Shown here in pieces: positions 18,328 through 28,249 of a stretch of 64,000 nt of DNA (its first letter is position 1; every line of letters begins with the position of its first letter). The notes beneath the pieces were generated by a model, which was not told the origin of the DNA, did not search any database, and saw only the letters and a list, made by a program, of their open reading frames with translations. This DNA is from Muribacter muris (GTDB taxonomy: Bacteria > Pseudomonadota > Gammaproteobacteria > Enterobacterales > Pasteurellaceae), in contig NZ_JWIZ01000023.1 in assembly GCF_001038205.1 (NCBI RefSeq), forward strand, positions 1 through 64,000, in the 5' to 3' direction. Made by a program: the position numbers and the translations under genes.

Positions 18328-19209
18328 TTAGTTTGCTTTCCACAGCCGTTTCCCTAAAAACACGCCCCAGATAATCACCACAAACGGCAATGTTAATGAG
18401 GGTAAATTGAGTGGGGCAAAAAGATGATCTAACCCCACAATCACCCAAGTGGAAAGCATTGCAGCAATAATAAGCCCCAGCCAAGCAAGCGGACGTTTAA
18501 GAGAGAAAAAGGCAGCAAAAGCGATGCCGATTAAAATTGCGTTAAAGCCATAGATGCCCGCCGCAATTAAATAATGTGCTTCTGGTGATATTAATGTCAT
18601 TAGATAAGCACAGCTTAGTGCTATCACGGCAGCTAAAAAGTAAAGCCAATTCCCTATCAGTAACCCTAATGCAATTAAAAGGCTGCCTTCTCTATTTGCC
18701 GCTAAAAAGACTTCATCAAAGGGTAAAAAGAAAGCATCTAAAAGTGTGCCGGTTTGCGGTGTACTATGTAAGATAATACCGTCCACCATTGGTAAATAGG
18801 GGTGAATAATAAACATTAACCAAGTAGCAAGAATAAAAGGCAACGTGAGAATAGGCAGTTTGGTTCGCTGAAACAGCGGTTGCAAACCCTGTTGTAGTAA
18901 CACAGTGATGAGAGCAACGGCAATAACCATTGCTATCCACCAAGGTGTGTTGAAGAATGTTACAAAGGCAATCGCACTTAATGCCGAGTTATAGCCGTAT
19001 AGCCCCTGCTCAATCTCGTTCGGATCTTGCTTGGTAACATAAGCGAATAGTCCGCCCACGCCGCTGCCAATCAGTGCCGCAAGCCCGATTTGCCACGCAC
19101 CATAGCTAAAGCCGAGTATAAACAGTAACCCGACAAATGCCGAATTGACCAACATTATTTGGGAAATCCCTCTCAGCAACGAATACACTATCGTTTTATA
19201 CATTTTCAT
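18328..19209 (-). CDS. Urea transporter
   Basis: Inner-membrane urea channel of the UT family. The 293-residue protein is a stretch of hydrophobic helices with the internal duplication of the family: the signature LPxxTxPF occurs twice, as LPILTLPF in the first half and LPSLTLPF near the C-terminus. ATG 19209 follows AAGGATAGTG at good spacing; GTG 19224 and ATG 19203 are alternatives. No urease or nickel genes are in the window, although in A. pleuropneumoniae a urea transporter is known to accompany urease. The gene lies alone, bracketed by two inverted miniature elements together with hisC and aroA. Confidence 0.9.
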   Translation of the reverse strand: MKMYKTIVYSLLRGISQIMLVNSAFVGLLFILGFSYGAWQIGLAALIGSGVGGLFAYVTKQDPNEIEQGLYGYNSALSAIAFVTFFNTPWWIAMVIAVALITVLLQQGLQPLFQRTKLPILTLPFILATWLMFIIHPYLPMVDGIILHSTPQTGTLLDAFFLPFDEVFLAANREGSLLIALGLLIGNWLYFLAAVIALSCAYLMTLISPEAHYLIAAGIYGFNAILIGIAFAAFFSLKRPLAWLGLIIAAMLSTWVIVGLDHLFAPLNLPSLTLPFVVIIWGVFLGKRLWKAN

Positions 19210-19326
19210 CACTATCCTTAACACAATTTAAAGTATGATCATAGACCAAAACACGCTCGGTAAGCTAGCCAATTTTATTTAAATATGATTAACTATCACT
19301 TTATCTGACTATAACAAGGATGAACA

Positions 19327-20430
19327 ATGCAATACATCAACATCGTAAATGAAGGGGTGAAATCGTTATCCCCTTATCAAGCGGGCAAGCCGATCGAGGA
19401 ATTAGAACGGGAGCTGGGGATTTCAAATATCGTCAAGCTGGCATCGAATGAAAATCCGTTTGGTTTGCCTGACAGTGCCAAACAGGCAATTTTGGCTAAA
19501 CTTAACGATCTCACCCGTTATCCTGACGCTAACGGTTTTGCACTTAAGCAAGCAATTTCGCAGAAATTTGGGGTAAGTCCAACGCAAATCACCCTTGGTA
19601 ACGGCTCAAATGATCTTTTGGAATTGTTTGCCCACACCTTTGCCGGTGAGGAAGATGAAATTATCTATTCTCAATATGCGTTTATTGTCTATCCGTTGGT
19701 TACTAAGGCGATCAATGCGGTTGCCCGTGAAATTCCGGCAAATGCGTGGGGACACGATCTAGACGGCTTTTTGCAGGCGATCACATCCAAAACGAAGTTA
19801 ATCTATCTCGCCAACCCGAATAATCCGACCGGCACATTTTTAAGCCACCAACAGATTGCCGACTTTCTTGCCAAAGTACCGGAGCAGGTGATTGTGGTGT
19901 TGGACGAAGCCTATACTGAATTTACCGAGCCGAGCAAGCGGGTCGATGCGTTCGGACTTTTGCAAAAACACACCAATTTGATTATTTGCCGCACCTTATC
20001 GAAAGCCTACGGTTTGGCAGGGTTACGCATTGGCTATGCGGTATCAAATGTGGAAATTGCCGATCTGCTGAACCGTGTCCGCCAGCCGTTTAACTGTAAC
20101 AGTCTTGCGTTGGCGGCAGCCGTTGCGGTGATCCAAGACGAGCAGTTTATTGCCGCTGTTGCCGAAAATAACCGCCGAGAAATGCAACGTTACGAAGCAT
20201 TTTGCCAACAGCATCAGCTAAGCTATATTCCCTCAATGGGTAATTTTATTACCATTGATTTCAACCGACCGGCACAGCCGATTTATGACGCATTGCTGCG
20301 GGAGGGCATTATTGTCCGCCCGATCGCCGGTTACGGAATGCCAAATCACCTACGCATTAGTATTGGTTTGCCGGCGGAAAACGAGCGTTGTTTTGCGGCT
20401 TTGCATCGTGTATTAGGCTTATCAGTTTAA
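19327..20430 (+). CDS. hisC: Histidinol-phosphate aminotransferase
   Basis: PLP-dependent class I/II aminotransferase of histidine synthesis; HisC2-type enzymes may also use aromatic substrates. The 367-residue protein begins with the family N-terminus GVKSLSPYQAGKPIEELEREL, has ASNENPFG for substrate binding, NPNNPTGT, DEAYTEF and the PLP lysine in CRTLSKAYGLAGLRIGY. No other his gene is nearby; its company with aroA and serC fits the arrangement of a second HisC in related genera. AAGGATGAAC precedes the ATG. Confidence 0.94.
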   Translation: MQYINIVNEGVKSLSPYQAGKPIEELERELGISNIVKLASNENPFGLPDSAKQAILAKLNDLTRYPDANGFALKQAISQKFGVSPTQITLGNGSNDLLELFAHTFAGEEDEIIYSQYAFIVYPLVTKAINAVAREIPANAWGHDLDGFLQAITSKTKLIYLANPNNPTGTFLSHQQIADFLAKVPEQVIVVLDEAYTEFTEPSKRVDAFGLLQKHTNLIICRTLSKAYGLAGLRIGYAVSNVEIADLLNRVRQPFNCNSLALAAAVAVIQDEQFIAAVAENNRREMQRYEAFCQQHQLSYIPSMGNFITIDFNRPAQPIYDALLREGIIVRPIAGYGMPNHLRISIGLPAENERCFAALHRVLGLSV

Positions 20431-20544
20431 CACGCGGTCAAAAAGCATTGAAACGTTGCAAATTTATTATTGATATATCAAAGAGATAAGCAATGTAAAC
20501 AAATTAAATTATACCGTGTGGGATCGCATTAAATAGAGTAAAAA

Positions 20545-21846
20545 ATGGAAAAAATTACATTAAAACCAATTTCTCGTGTTGAGGGGGAAATCAATCTACC
20601 TGGCTCAAAAAGCCTCTCAAACCGTGCGTTATTATTGGCGGCGTTAGCCGAAGGCACAACGCAGGTTCATAACCTGTTGGATAGTGATGACGTGCGTCAT
20701 ATGCTCAATGCGTTGAAAGCGTTGGGCGTGGACTATCAACTATCGGACGACAAAACCGTTTGCACGGTAGCCGGTTTAGGTGGCGCATTTAAGGGACAAG
20801 ACGGCTTGGCGCTCTTTTTAGGTAATGCCGGTACGGCGATGCGGCCTTTAACCGCCGCATTATGTTTGAAAGGCGAGAGCAGTGCGGAGATTATCTTAAC
20901 CGGCGAACTGAGAATGAAAGAACGCCCGATTCAGCATTTGGTCGATGCCTTACGTCAAGCGGGTGCGGATATTCAATATTTGGAAAATGAAGGTTATCCG
21001 CCGATTGCAATCCGTAATAGCGGTTTAACGGGCGGAAGCGTGCAAATTGACGGCTCGATTTCCTCCCAATTTTTAACCGCACTGTTAATGGCAGCACCGC
21101 TTGCCGAGGGCGATATGACGATTCACATTATCGGCGAGTTGGTCTCCAAGCCCTACATTGATATTACCTTAGCGATGATGAAAGCCTTTGGCGTGGCGGT
21201 CAGTCATCAAAATTATCAGATCTTTTTCGTTAAAGGCGGGCAGCGTTATATTTCGCCTAAGACGTTTTTAGTCGAGGGGGACGCTTCGTCTGCCTCTTAT
21301 TTCCTCGCCGCCGGTGCGATTAAAGGTAAGGTGAAAGTAACAGGGATTGGTAAACATTCTATCCAAGGCGACCGCTTGTTTGCTGATGTACTGGCAAAAA
21401 TGGGGGCGAATATCACTTGGGGTGAAGATTTTATCCAAGCGGAGCAGGGAGAGTTGCACGGCATTGATATGGATATGAACCATATCCCCGATGCGGCAAT
21501 GACGATTGCGACCGCCGCACTGTTTGCTAAAGGGGAAACGGTGATCCGCAATATTTATAATTGGCGGGTCAAAGAGACCGATCGTTTAAACGCAATGGCG
21601 ACCGAGTTGCGAAAATTGGGGGTGAATGTCGAGGAGGGGGAAGATTTTATCCGAGTAACACCGCCGGCAAATCTCGGCGATTTGCAGCACGCCGAGATTG
21701 CGACTTATAACGATCACCGAATGGCAATGTGCTTTGCGTTGGTGGCGCTATCGCCTACGCCGGTAACAATTCTAGATCCACAATGTACTGCTAAAACCTT
21801 CCCAACCTTTTTTGAGGCATTTGAAAAAATCAGTCATCGTGAGTAA
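20545..21846 (+). CDS. aroA: 3-phosphoshikimate 1-carboxyvinyltransferase (EPSP synthase)
   Basis: Sixth step of the shikimate pathway: joins PEP to shikimate 3-phosphate. The 433-residue product has the class I (glyphosate-sensitive type) signatures [20 protein letters not shown] and [17 protein letters not shown], and the C-terminal [11 protein letters not shown] motif. It follows hisC after 114 bases. Its natural terminator appears to be the hairpin at 22101-22126, now separated from the stop codon by miniature element copy B. Confidence 0.96.
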   Translation: MEKITLKPISRVEGEINLPGSKSLSNRALLLAALAEGTTQVHNLLDSDDVRHMLNALKALGVDYQLSDDKTVCTVAGLGGAFKGQDGLALFLGNAGTAMRPLTAALCLKGESSAEIILTGELRMKERPIQHLVDALRQAGADIQYLENEGYPPIAIRNSGLTGGSVQIDGSISSQFLTALLMAAPLAEGDMTIHIIGELVSKPYIDITLAMMKAFGVAVSHQNYQIFFVKGGQRYISPKTFLVEGDASSASYFLAAGAIKGKVKVTGIGKHSIQGDRLFADVLAKMGANITWGEDFIQAEQGELHGIDMDMNHIPDAAMTIATAALFAKGETVIRNIYNWRVKETDRLNAMATELRKLGVNVEEGEDFIRVTPPANLGDLQHAEIATYNDHRMAMCFALVALSPTPVTILDPQCTAKTFPTFFEAFEKISHRE

Positions 21847-21880
21847 GCGGTGAGTTTTGAGAGATTTTTAGCAAAATTTG

Positions 21881-22051
21881 CGGTACTATGTAGCAAATGC
21901 ACAAAATAGACATTTTAACAGAATGTAGGGACACACTGCGTGTGTCCTTTATAAAAATCAAAGTATTTCAATAGGTTAAAATCCGGACACACGCAGTGTG
22001 TCCCTACAAGAGAATAAAAAAACAACTTTGTGCAACTGCTACATAATATTG
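21881..22051 (-). mobile_element. Miniature inverted-repeat element, copy B (inverted)
   Basis: Reverse-oriented copy of the element at 18111-18279. The homologous cores (21884-22048 and 18112-18276) are both 165 bp and differ at few positions. Both internal palindromes are retained (GGACACACTGCGTGTGTCC at 21929-21947, and the reverse orientation near 21985-22003). AAAATTTG occurs immediately outside each end (21873-21880 and 22052-22059), a probable target-site duplication. It sits between aroA and aroA's apparent terminator. Confidence 0.8.
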
Positions 22052-22100
22052 AAAATTTGTCGATTACACTTTTCATAAAGAGTAATGATGTAAGCTATTG

Positions 22101-22126
22101 GGACGCTATATTAGGCGTCCTTTTTT
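22101..22126 (+). terminator. Rho-independent terminator, originally of aroA
   Basis: GGACGC (22101-22106) pairs with GCGTCC (22115-22120), followed by six T residues. It is the first such structure downstream of aroA, 254 bases from the stop because of the inserted element. Confidence 0.8.
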
Positions 22127-22374
22127 CTACTTTGAAGGGCGAGAAATCATTGAGAGGTGCAAATATCTGCTGCTGTTCTCCCAATGCGATTTATCTGGAT
22201 AATCGATTTGTTTGATGAGTAATGTTGCAAAAATTATCAGCCAACTAACCGCTTGCTTGGGTGGTTACGCATTTTCTTTCGGGCAATGTTCAAAATTGAG
22301 AAGTAGTTCAAATTTTCTAAGGAAAGAGTGTGGTACTATCCGAATATCCTAGATAGGTAACTAAGGAGTTCATT
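22127..22374 (+). other. Intergenic stretch upstream of uspA
   Basis: No credible gene. It contains one uptake-signal variant (ACCGCTTGC near 22248) and the uspA leader with AAGGAG just before the ATG. A TACTAT at about 22333 may be a -10 element, but no matching -35 was found. Confidence 0.4.
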
Positions 22375-22803
22375 ATGTATAAACATATTTTAGTGGCGGT
22401 TGATCTTTCTGAGGAAAGTTTGATTTTATTGCGTAAAGGCGCAAGTTTAGCAGCAAAATGCCAAGCGAAGCTGTCGATTATTCACGTTGATGTGAATTTT
22501 TCCGACCTCTATACCGGATTGATTGATATCAATATGTCTTCAGTGCAAGATTCCGTTTCCGAAGAAACGGGCAAAGCGTTAGCCGATTTGGCGGAAAAGA
22601 TTGATTACCCCGTCGAAGAATGCCTCAACGGCAGCGGGGATTTCAGTCAAGTCTTGGAAGAAGCGGTGGATAAATATCACATCGATCTCTTGGTTACCGG
22701 TCATCACCAAGACTTTTGGAGCAAATTTATGTCTTCAACCCGTCAAGTGATGAACAATGTGTCGGTAGATATGTTGGTTGTACCGCTCGGTATTGATGAA
22801 TAG
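22375..22803 (+). CDS. uspA: Universal stress protein A
   Basis: 142-residue cytoplasmic UspA-fold protein (E. coli UspA has 144). It starts YKHILVAVDLSEES and ends with TGHHQDFWSKFMSSTRQVMNN and VDMLVVPL, nearly the E. coli UspA signature, so it belongs to the non-ATP-binding UspA class rather than the MJ0577 class, which has a G-x2-G-x9-G(S/T) loop. ATG 22375 is preceded by CTAAGGAG. A terminator built on an uptake-signal variant follows. Confidence 0.94.
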   Translation: MYKHILVAVDLSEESLILLRKGASLAAKCQAKLSIIHVDVNFSDLYTGLIDINMSSVQDSVSEETGKALADLAEKIDYPVEECLNGSGDFSQVLEEAVDKYHIDLLVTGHHQDFWSKFMSSTRQVMNNVSVDMLVVPLGIDE

Positions 22804-22809
22804 TAAGAA

Positions 22810-22846
22810 ACCGTTTGCGTCGGCTCAGATGCAAGCGGTCTTTTTT
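22810..22846 (+). terminator. Rho-independent terminator of uspA
   Basis: ACCGTTTGC (22810-22818) pairs with GCAAGCGGT (22831-22839, an uptake-signal variant) and is followed by TTTTTT at 22841-22846. Confidence 0.8.
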
Positions 22847-22989
22847 CAGACAAAATTTGCAAAGGAGATAAAGCCGTCAAATATAGGCTCTACAAAGTAT
22901 CTAAAAAAGTGTGTAAAATATGCCGAATTTATTGTTAAGCCGATTAACAGTAGCGTACCACAATTTTTTATGTATTTAGAGTAACTTGA

Positions 22990-25614
22990 ATGAAAACAAC
23001 TTCCGAAATTAGACAATCGTTCTTAGAATTTTTCCAAAGCAAAGGGCACACGATTGTGCCGAGTAGCTCCCTTGTGCCTGAAAACGATCCAACCTTGCTT
23101 TTCACCAATGCAGGAATGAACCAATTCAAAGATGTGTTTTTAGGGCTGGACAAACGCCATTACAGCCGTGCGACCAGTTCTCAACGTTGCGTGCGTGCAG
23201 GCGGTAAACATAACGATCTCGAAAATGTCGGTTATACCGCTCGCCACCATACTTTCTTTGAAATGTTGGGTAACTTCAGCTTCGGCGATTATTTCAAACA
23301 AGATGCGATTGCGTATGCGTGGGAGTTCTTAACTTCGGCGAACTGGTTAGGATTACCGGCGGAAAGATTGTGGGTAACGGTCTATGAGACGGATGATGAA
23401 GCCTACGATATTTGGCATAAACAGGTTGGTGTGCCGGCAGAACGCATTATCCGTATTGGCGATAACAAAGGTACGCCTTATGCGTCGGATAATTTCTGGC
23501 AAATGGGAGATACCGGACCTTGCGGGCCTTGTACCGAGATCTTCTACGATCACGGCGATCATATTTGGGGCGGCCCGCCGGGATCGGCGGAAGAAGACGG
23601 CGACCGTTATATCGAAATTTGGAACGTGGTTTTTATGCAATTCAACCGTCAAGCGGACGGCACAATGGAAAAATTGCCAAAACCGTCCGTGGATACCGGA
23701 ATGGGATTAGAGCGGATCAGTGCCGTATTGCAACACGTCAATTCAAACTACGAAATTGATATTTTTCAAACCCTTATCAAAGAAGTGGCGGCATTGCTAA
23801 ATGTGGCGGATTTAGACAATAAATCCCTGCGGGTGATTGCCGACCATATTCGTTCCTGTGCTTATTTAATTGCCGATGGTGTCGTACCGTCTAACGAAGG
23901 GCGGGGTTATGTTTTACGCCGTATTATCCGTCGTGCCGTTCGCCACGGAAATATTTTGGGGGCAAAATCGGCATTTTTCTACAAATTAGTGCCGACCCTT
24001 GCCAAAGCAATGGGGCAGGCGGGTGAGATTTTAACCGAAAAACAAGCCCACATTGAGAAAACTCTAAAAGCGGAAGAAGAGCAATTTGCTCGTACACTCG
24101 AACGGGGTTTAGCGCTATTGGAAGAGGCGTTGGCAAAATTAGACGGAAAAACCCTCTCCGGCGAAGTGGCATTCAAACTGTATGATACTTACGGCTTCCC
24201 ACTGGATTTAACCGCAGACGTATGCCGTGAACGTGAGATTAGCATTGACGAAGCCGGCTTTGAACGTGAAATGCAGGCACAGCGTGCCAGAGCACAGGCA
24301 AGTAGTCAGTTTGGCACGGATTATAACAATGTTATCAAAGTAGAGGGTGAAACTCTCTTCAAAGGCTACACTGTTACGCAGTGTGAGGCAAAAGTTGTGG
24401 CGTTATTCAGTAATGGCAAAGCGGTTGATACGATTCAATCCGGCGAGAATGCTGTGGTTGTGTTGGATCAAACGCCATTTTATGGTGAATCAGGCGGTCA
24501 GGTCGGCGATAGCGGTCAGATCAGCACGGAAATTTGCCATTTCAATGTAACCGACACACAAAAATACGGCCACGTTTTTGGACATATCGGGCAGCTTGTC
24601 TCCGGTTCACTTTCGGTCGGTGACAGTGTTTCAGCGCAAGTCGATACGGCACGCCGTCACGCTATTACCTTAAATCACAGTGCGACTCACTTGTTACACG
24701 CCGCATTACGTCAGGTGCTGGGTAATCACGTTGCACAAAAAGGGTCGTTAGTGTCTGAAAGTGTCTTGAGATTTGATTTTTCTCAACCGGAAGCGATTTC
24801 AAAAGCTCAATTAGACGAAATTGAGCGTATCATTAACCGTAAAATCCGTGAAAATATTAACGTTACCACCGATATTATGGATATTGAATCGGCGAAACAG
24901 AAAGGTGCAATGGCACTATTCGGCGAGAAATACGGTGATGAAGTGCGAGTGGTCGGTATGTCCGATTTCTCAATGGAGCTTTGTGGCGGTACGCACGTTA
25001 AGCAAACCGGTGAAATCGGCTTATTTAAGTTTGTTTCCGAAGGGGCAGTTGCTGCCGGTGTTCGCCGTGTTGAAGCGGTAACGGGCGAGAATGCACTGGA
25101 TCTTATCTTCCAACAACAGCAGGTTTTAGCACAGAGTAGCGAGTTGCTGAAAGCGGATAGCAGTAATTTAGTTGAAAAAATTCAACAGCTACAAGAGAAA
25201 ACCAAACGTACCGAAAAAGAGTTGCAACAGCTCAAGGATAAATTGGCTTCGCAAGCAAGCGGTGAGTTAGCTAAACAGGTGCAACAAATTGGCGGGGTGA
25301 ATGTCCTTGTACAACGTTTAGAGAATGTGGAAGTGAAATCATTGCGTACGATGGTAGATGATCTAAAAAATCAACTTGAAACGGCGGTGATTGCCTTTGC
25401 CGTACCGACACAAGATAAAGTCAATCTTATTGTTGGGGTAACGTCTGCATTATCGAAAACGATAAATGCGGGTGAATTAGTGGGGGTAATGGCTCAAGCA
25501 GTGGGCGGTAAAGGCGGTGGCCGTGCCGATATGGCAATGGCAGGCGGTTCGCAGCCGGAAAATATTGAGCAAGCGTTAGACATTGCGATGAAATGGATTC
25601 AGGCAAAACTCTAA
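22990..25614 (+). CDS. alaS: Alanyl-tRNA synthetase
   Basis: Class II synthetase that charges tRNA-Ala and edits mischarged Ser/Gly. The 874 residues (E. coli 876) run as: catalytic core ([47 protein letters not shown]), tRNA-recognition domain, editing domain with zinc ligands [11 protein letters not shown] and CGGTH, and the C-terminal C-Ala domain with [15 protein letters not shown]. It is upstream of csrA, the conserved gammaproteobacterial order. A hairpin with GGATA in its loop lies between the two. Confidence 0.97.
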   Translation: MKTTSEIRQSFLEFFQSKGHTIVPSSSLVPENDPTLLFTNAGMNQFKDVFLGLDKRHYSRATSSQRCVRAGGKHNDLENVGYTARHHTFFEMLGNFSFGDYFKQDAIAYAWEFLTSANWLGLPAERLWVTVYETDDEAYDIWHKQVGVPAERIIRIGDNKGTPYASDNFWQMGDTGPCGPCTEIFYDHGDHIWGGPPGSAEEDGDRYIEIWNVVFMQFNRQADGTMEKLPKPSVDTGMGLERISAVLQHVNSNYEIDIFQTLIKEVAALLNVADLDNKSLRVIADHIRSCAYLIADGVVPSNEGRGYVLRRIIRRAVRHGNILGAKSAFFYKLVPTLAKAMGQAGEILTEKQAHIEKTLKAEEEQFARTLERGLALLEEALAKLDGKTLSGEVAFKLYDTYGFPLDLTADVCREREISIDEAGFEREMQAQRARAQASSQFGTDYNNVIKVEGETLFKGYTVTQCEAKVVALFSNGKAVDTIQSGENAVVVLDQTPFYGESGGQVGDSGQISTEICHFNVTDTQKYGHVFGHIGQLVSGSLSVGDSVSAQVDTARRHAITLNHSATHLLHAALRQVLGNHVAQKGSLVSESVLRFDFSQPEAISKAQLDEIERIINRKIRENINVTTDIMDIESAKQKGAMALFGEKYGDEVRVVGMSDFSMELCGGTHVKQTGEIGLFKFVSEGAVAAGVRRVEAVTGENALDLIFQQQQVLAQSSELLKADSSNLVEKIQQLQEKTKRTEKELQQLKDKLASQASGELAKQVQQIGGVNVLVQRLENVEVKSLRTMVDDLKNQLETAVIAFAVPTQDKVNLIVGVTSALSKTINAGELVGVMAQAVGGKGGGRADMAMAGGSQPENIEQALDIAMKWIQAKL

Positions 25615-25629
25615 TAATGACAACATTCA

Positions 25630-25652
25630 GGTAAGGCAGGATATGCCTTACC
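25630..25652 (+). promoter_or_regulatory. Candidate CsrA-binding hairpin in the csrA leader
   Basis: GGTAAGGCA (25630-25638) pairs perfectly with TGCCTTACC (25644-25652), displaying GGATA in a five-base loop. CsrA binds GGA in hairpin loops, and a second GGA lies in the csrA ribosome-binding site (AGGAG, 25671-25675), about 20 bases downstream. No T-run follows, so a simple alaS terminator is less likely. Confidence 0.5.
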
Positions 25653-25683
25653 GCTTACAATAAAAATAAAAGGAGAAATGACA

Positions 25684-25869
25684 ATGCTTATTCTGACTAG
25701 GAAAATTGGCGAAAGCCTGTTAATTGGTGATGATGTTGAAATTACCGTACTCAGTATTCGTGGCAGTCAAGTGAAATTAGGCGTAAAAGCCCCCAAAGAG
25801 ATTTCCGTTCATCGAGAAGAAATTTATCAACGGATCAAAGCACTCTCGGAAGAAACAAAACAAGGGTAG
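25684..25869 (+). CDS. csrA: Carbon storage regulator CsrA
   Basis: Small dimeric RNA-binding protein that controls translation and stability of metabolic and virulence mRNAs. From ATG 25684 the product is 61 residues, [17 protein letters not shown], with the conserved HREEIYQRI helix. AGGAG at 25671-25675 is 8 bases from this ATG but only 2 from the alternative ATG at 25678, which decides the start. Conserved position after alaS. Autoregulation is suggested by the upstream hairpin. Confidence 0.95.
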   Translation: MLILTRKIGESLLIGDDVEITVLSIRGSQVKLGVKAPKEISVHREEIYQRIKALSEETKQG

Positions 25870-25911
25870 CACTTTATACAGGATTCAACTCAACAACATA
25901 AGGAAAATATT

Positions 25912-27276
25912 ATGAGTAAACTCACGTGTTTCAAAGCGTATGATATTCGAGGTCAATTAGGTACGGAGCTTAATGTCGATATTGCGTATCGTATCGGGCG
26001 TGCTTTCGGGCAGTTTTTAAAACCTAAAAGTATCGTTGTTGGGGGGGATGTCCGTTTAACCAGTAACGAACTCAAAAATGCGGTAACAAACGGTTTATTG
26101 GACTCCGGTGTAGATGTGATTGATCTGGGGCAAACCGGTACGGAAGAAGTCTATTTTGCAACATCATTTTTAAAAACGGACGGCGGTATTGAAGTAACGG
26201 CAAGCCATAATCCGATGGATTATAACGGAATGAAATTAGTCCGTGCTGGATCTCGTCCGATCAGTGCAGATACGGGTTTGGCAGATATTCAACGCTTAGC
26301 GGAAGAAAATCAGTTTCCGCCGGTCGCCCAGCGTGGAACTTATACGCAAAAAAGTGTATTGGGTGACTATGTTAGCCACTTATTATCCTACATTGATTTA
26401 AGCAAATTAACGCCGAAAACCTTGGTGATTAATTCCGGTAACGGTGCGGCAGGTAAAGTTATTGATGCGATTGAAGCACAATTTAAAGCTAATAATGTAC
26501 CGGTAACCTTTGTCAAAGTGCATAATAATCCGGACGGCAATTTCCCTAACGGTATCCCTAATCCGATTCTGCACGAAAACCGTCAAGATTCGATTGATGC
26601 TGTGCTTGCCAATAAAGCGGATATGGGGATTGCCTTTGACGGTGATTTCGACCGTTGTTTTTTCTTTGATGAAAAAGGCGGCTTTATTGAAGGCTACTAT
26701 GTTGTCGGCTTGCTCTCTCAGGCGTTTCTTCAAAAAAATCCGGGGGCAAAAATTATCTACGATCCACGTTTGATTTGGAATACGGAAGAATTGGTTTCTC
26801 AAGCCGGCGGTCAAGCGGTAATGTCAAAATCAGGCCATTCATTTATTAAAGAGAAAATGCGTGAAGTTGATGCGATTTATGGCGGTGAAATGAGCGCGCA
26901 CCATTATTTCCGTGATTTCTTCTACTGCGACAGTGGTATGATTCCGTGGCTACTTACCCTTGAATTACTTTGCACTACCGGTAAAACATTAAGTGAGCTG
27001 GTTGGCGAACGTTTAGAGAAATTCCCATCACCGGGCGAAATCAACAGTAAATTAGCCGATGCGAAAGTGGCATTAGATCGCGTTTTAAACGCTTATCAAG
27101 ATCAGGCAAAATCCGTGGATCGTTTAGACGGGATTAGTGTTGAATTTGACAACTGGCGGTTTAATTTAAGAAGTTCAAATACCGAACCGGTCGTTCGCTT
27201 AAATCTTGAAACGAAAGGTGATAAAGCGTTAATGCAACAAAAAACGGACGAAGTGTTGGCACTGTTACGTCAGTAA
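25912..27276 (+). CDS. manB: Phosphomannomutase
   Basis: Interconverts mannose 6-phosphate and mannose 1-phosphate (possibly also the glucose esters), feeding nucleotide-sugar synthesis for LOS or capsule. The 454 residues match E. coli CpsG/ManB throughout: FKAYDIRG, the phosphoserine loop [14 protein letters not shown], the metal loop [15 protein letters not shown] and the phosphate-binding [12 protein letters not shown] near the C-terminus. It lies between csrA and galU; a terminator made of uptake-signal-like arms separates it from galU. Confidence 0.93.
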   Translation: MSKLTCFKAYDIRGQLGTELNVDIAYRIGRAFGQFLKPKSIVVGGDVRLTSNELKNAVTNGLLDSGVDVIDLGQTGTEEVYFATSFLKTDGGIEVTASHNPMDYNGMKLVRAGSRPISADTGLADIQRLAEENQFPPVAQRGTYTQKSVLGDYVSHLLSYIDLSKLTPKTLVINSGNGAAGKVIDAIEAQFKANNVPVTFVKVHNNPDGNFPNGIPNPILHENRQDSIDAVLANKADMGIAFDGDFDRCFFFDEKGGFIEGYYVVGLLSQAFLQKNPGAKIIYDPRLIWNTEELVSQAGGQAVMSKSGHSFIKEKMREVDAIYGGEMSAHHYFRDFFYCDSGMIPWLLTLELLCTTGKTLSELVGERLEKFPSPGEINSKLADAKVALDRVLNAYQDQAKSVDRLDGISVEFDNWRFNLRSSNTEPVVRLNLETKGDKALMQQKTDEVLALLRQ

Positions 27277-27300
27277 TTTGCCTATTTTTTAACTTAACAG

Positions 27301-27333
27301 ACCGCTTGCACAGGGCAGGCGGTTTTGTCTTTC
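27301..27333 (+). terminator. Rho-independent terminator of manB
   Basis: ACCGCTTGC (27301-27309, uptake-signal variant) pairs with GCAGGCGGT (27315-27323) with one mismatch, then a T-rich stretch to 27333. Confidence 0.65.
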
Positions 27334-27352
27334 TTTAATTTTAAGGATTTTT

Positions 27353-28240
27353 ATGAAAGTAATTATTCCTGTGGCGGGCTTAGGCACACGTATGCTACCT
27401 GCTACCAAAGCTATCCCAAAAGAAATGTTGACTATTGCGGATAAACCTTTAATTCAATACATTGTAAACGAATGTGTGGCGGCAGGGATTAAAGAGATTG
27501 TGCTGGTTACTCATTCTTCAAAAAATGCTATCGAAAACCATTTTGATACCTCATTTGAGCTGGAAACAATGCTCGAAAAACGGGTAAAACGCCAATTATT
27601 AGACGAAGTGCGTTCTATCGTGCCAAAAGATGTTACGATTATGCACGTGCGTCAAGGTCAGGCAAAAGGGTTAGGGCACGCCGTATTATGCGGGCGGGCG
27701 TTGGTTGGTAACGAACCTTTTGCCGTGGTGTTACCCGATGTGTTACTTGCCGATTTCAGTGCCGATCAAAAAACAGAAAACCTTTCTGCAATGATTCAAC
27801 GTTTTAAAGAGACTGGGAATAGCCAGATTATGGTCGCACCGGTGGCAAAAGAGGAAGTCAGTAGCTATGGTATCGTGGACTGTCAAGGGGCAGAACTTAC
27901 CCCAGCGGGCACGGCAAAGATTGTCAAGGTCGTGGAAAAACCGTCTATTGACGAAGCACCGTCTAACTTTGCGGTTGTCGGTCGTTACGTCTTCTCTGCG
28001 GCGATTTGGGATTTATTAGAAAAAACACCGATTGGTGTGGGCGATGAAATTCAATTAACCGATGCCATTGATATGCTAATTCAGCAGCAAGACGTTGAAG
28101 CATTTCATATGACGGGTAAAACCTTTGATTGTGGCGATAAGTTAGGCTATATGGAAGCCTTTGTCGAGTACAGTTTAAACCACAGCAAATGCGGAGCGGA
28201 TTTCAAATCCTATCTTAAGAAATTGGCGAAAACGTTATAG
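27353..28240 (+). CDS. galU: UTP-glucose-1-phosphate uridylyltransferase
   Basis: Makes UDP-glucose for LOS and other glycans. 295 residues with the nucleotidyltransferase loop [19 protein letters not shown], sugar-binding [13 protein letters not shown] and the C-terminal [14 protein letters not shown]. galU close to csrA/alaS is a conserved Pasteurellaceae arrangement; here manB lies between. degS begins 9 bases after the stop codon, so the two are likely cotranscribed. Confidence 0.96.
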   Translation: MKVIIPVAGLGTRMLPATKAIPKEMLTIADKPLIQYIVNECVAAGIKEIVLVTHSSKNAIENHFDTSFELETMLEKRVKRQLLDEVRSIVPKDVTIMHVRQGQAKGLGHAVLCGRALVGNEPFAVVLPDVLLADFSADQKTENLSAMIQRFKETGNSQIMVAPVAKEEVSSYGIVDCQGAELTPAGTAKIVKVVEKPSIDEAPSNFAVVGRYVFSAAIWDLLEKTPIGVGDEIQLTDAIDMLIQQQDVEAFHMTGKTFDCGDKLGYMEAFVEYSLNHSKCGADFKSYLKKLAKTL

Positions 28241-28249
28241 TGTAATGAA

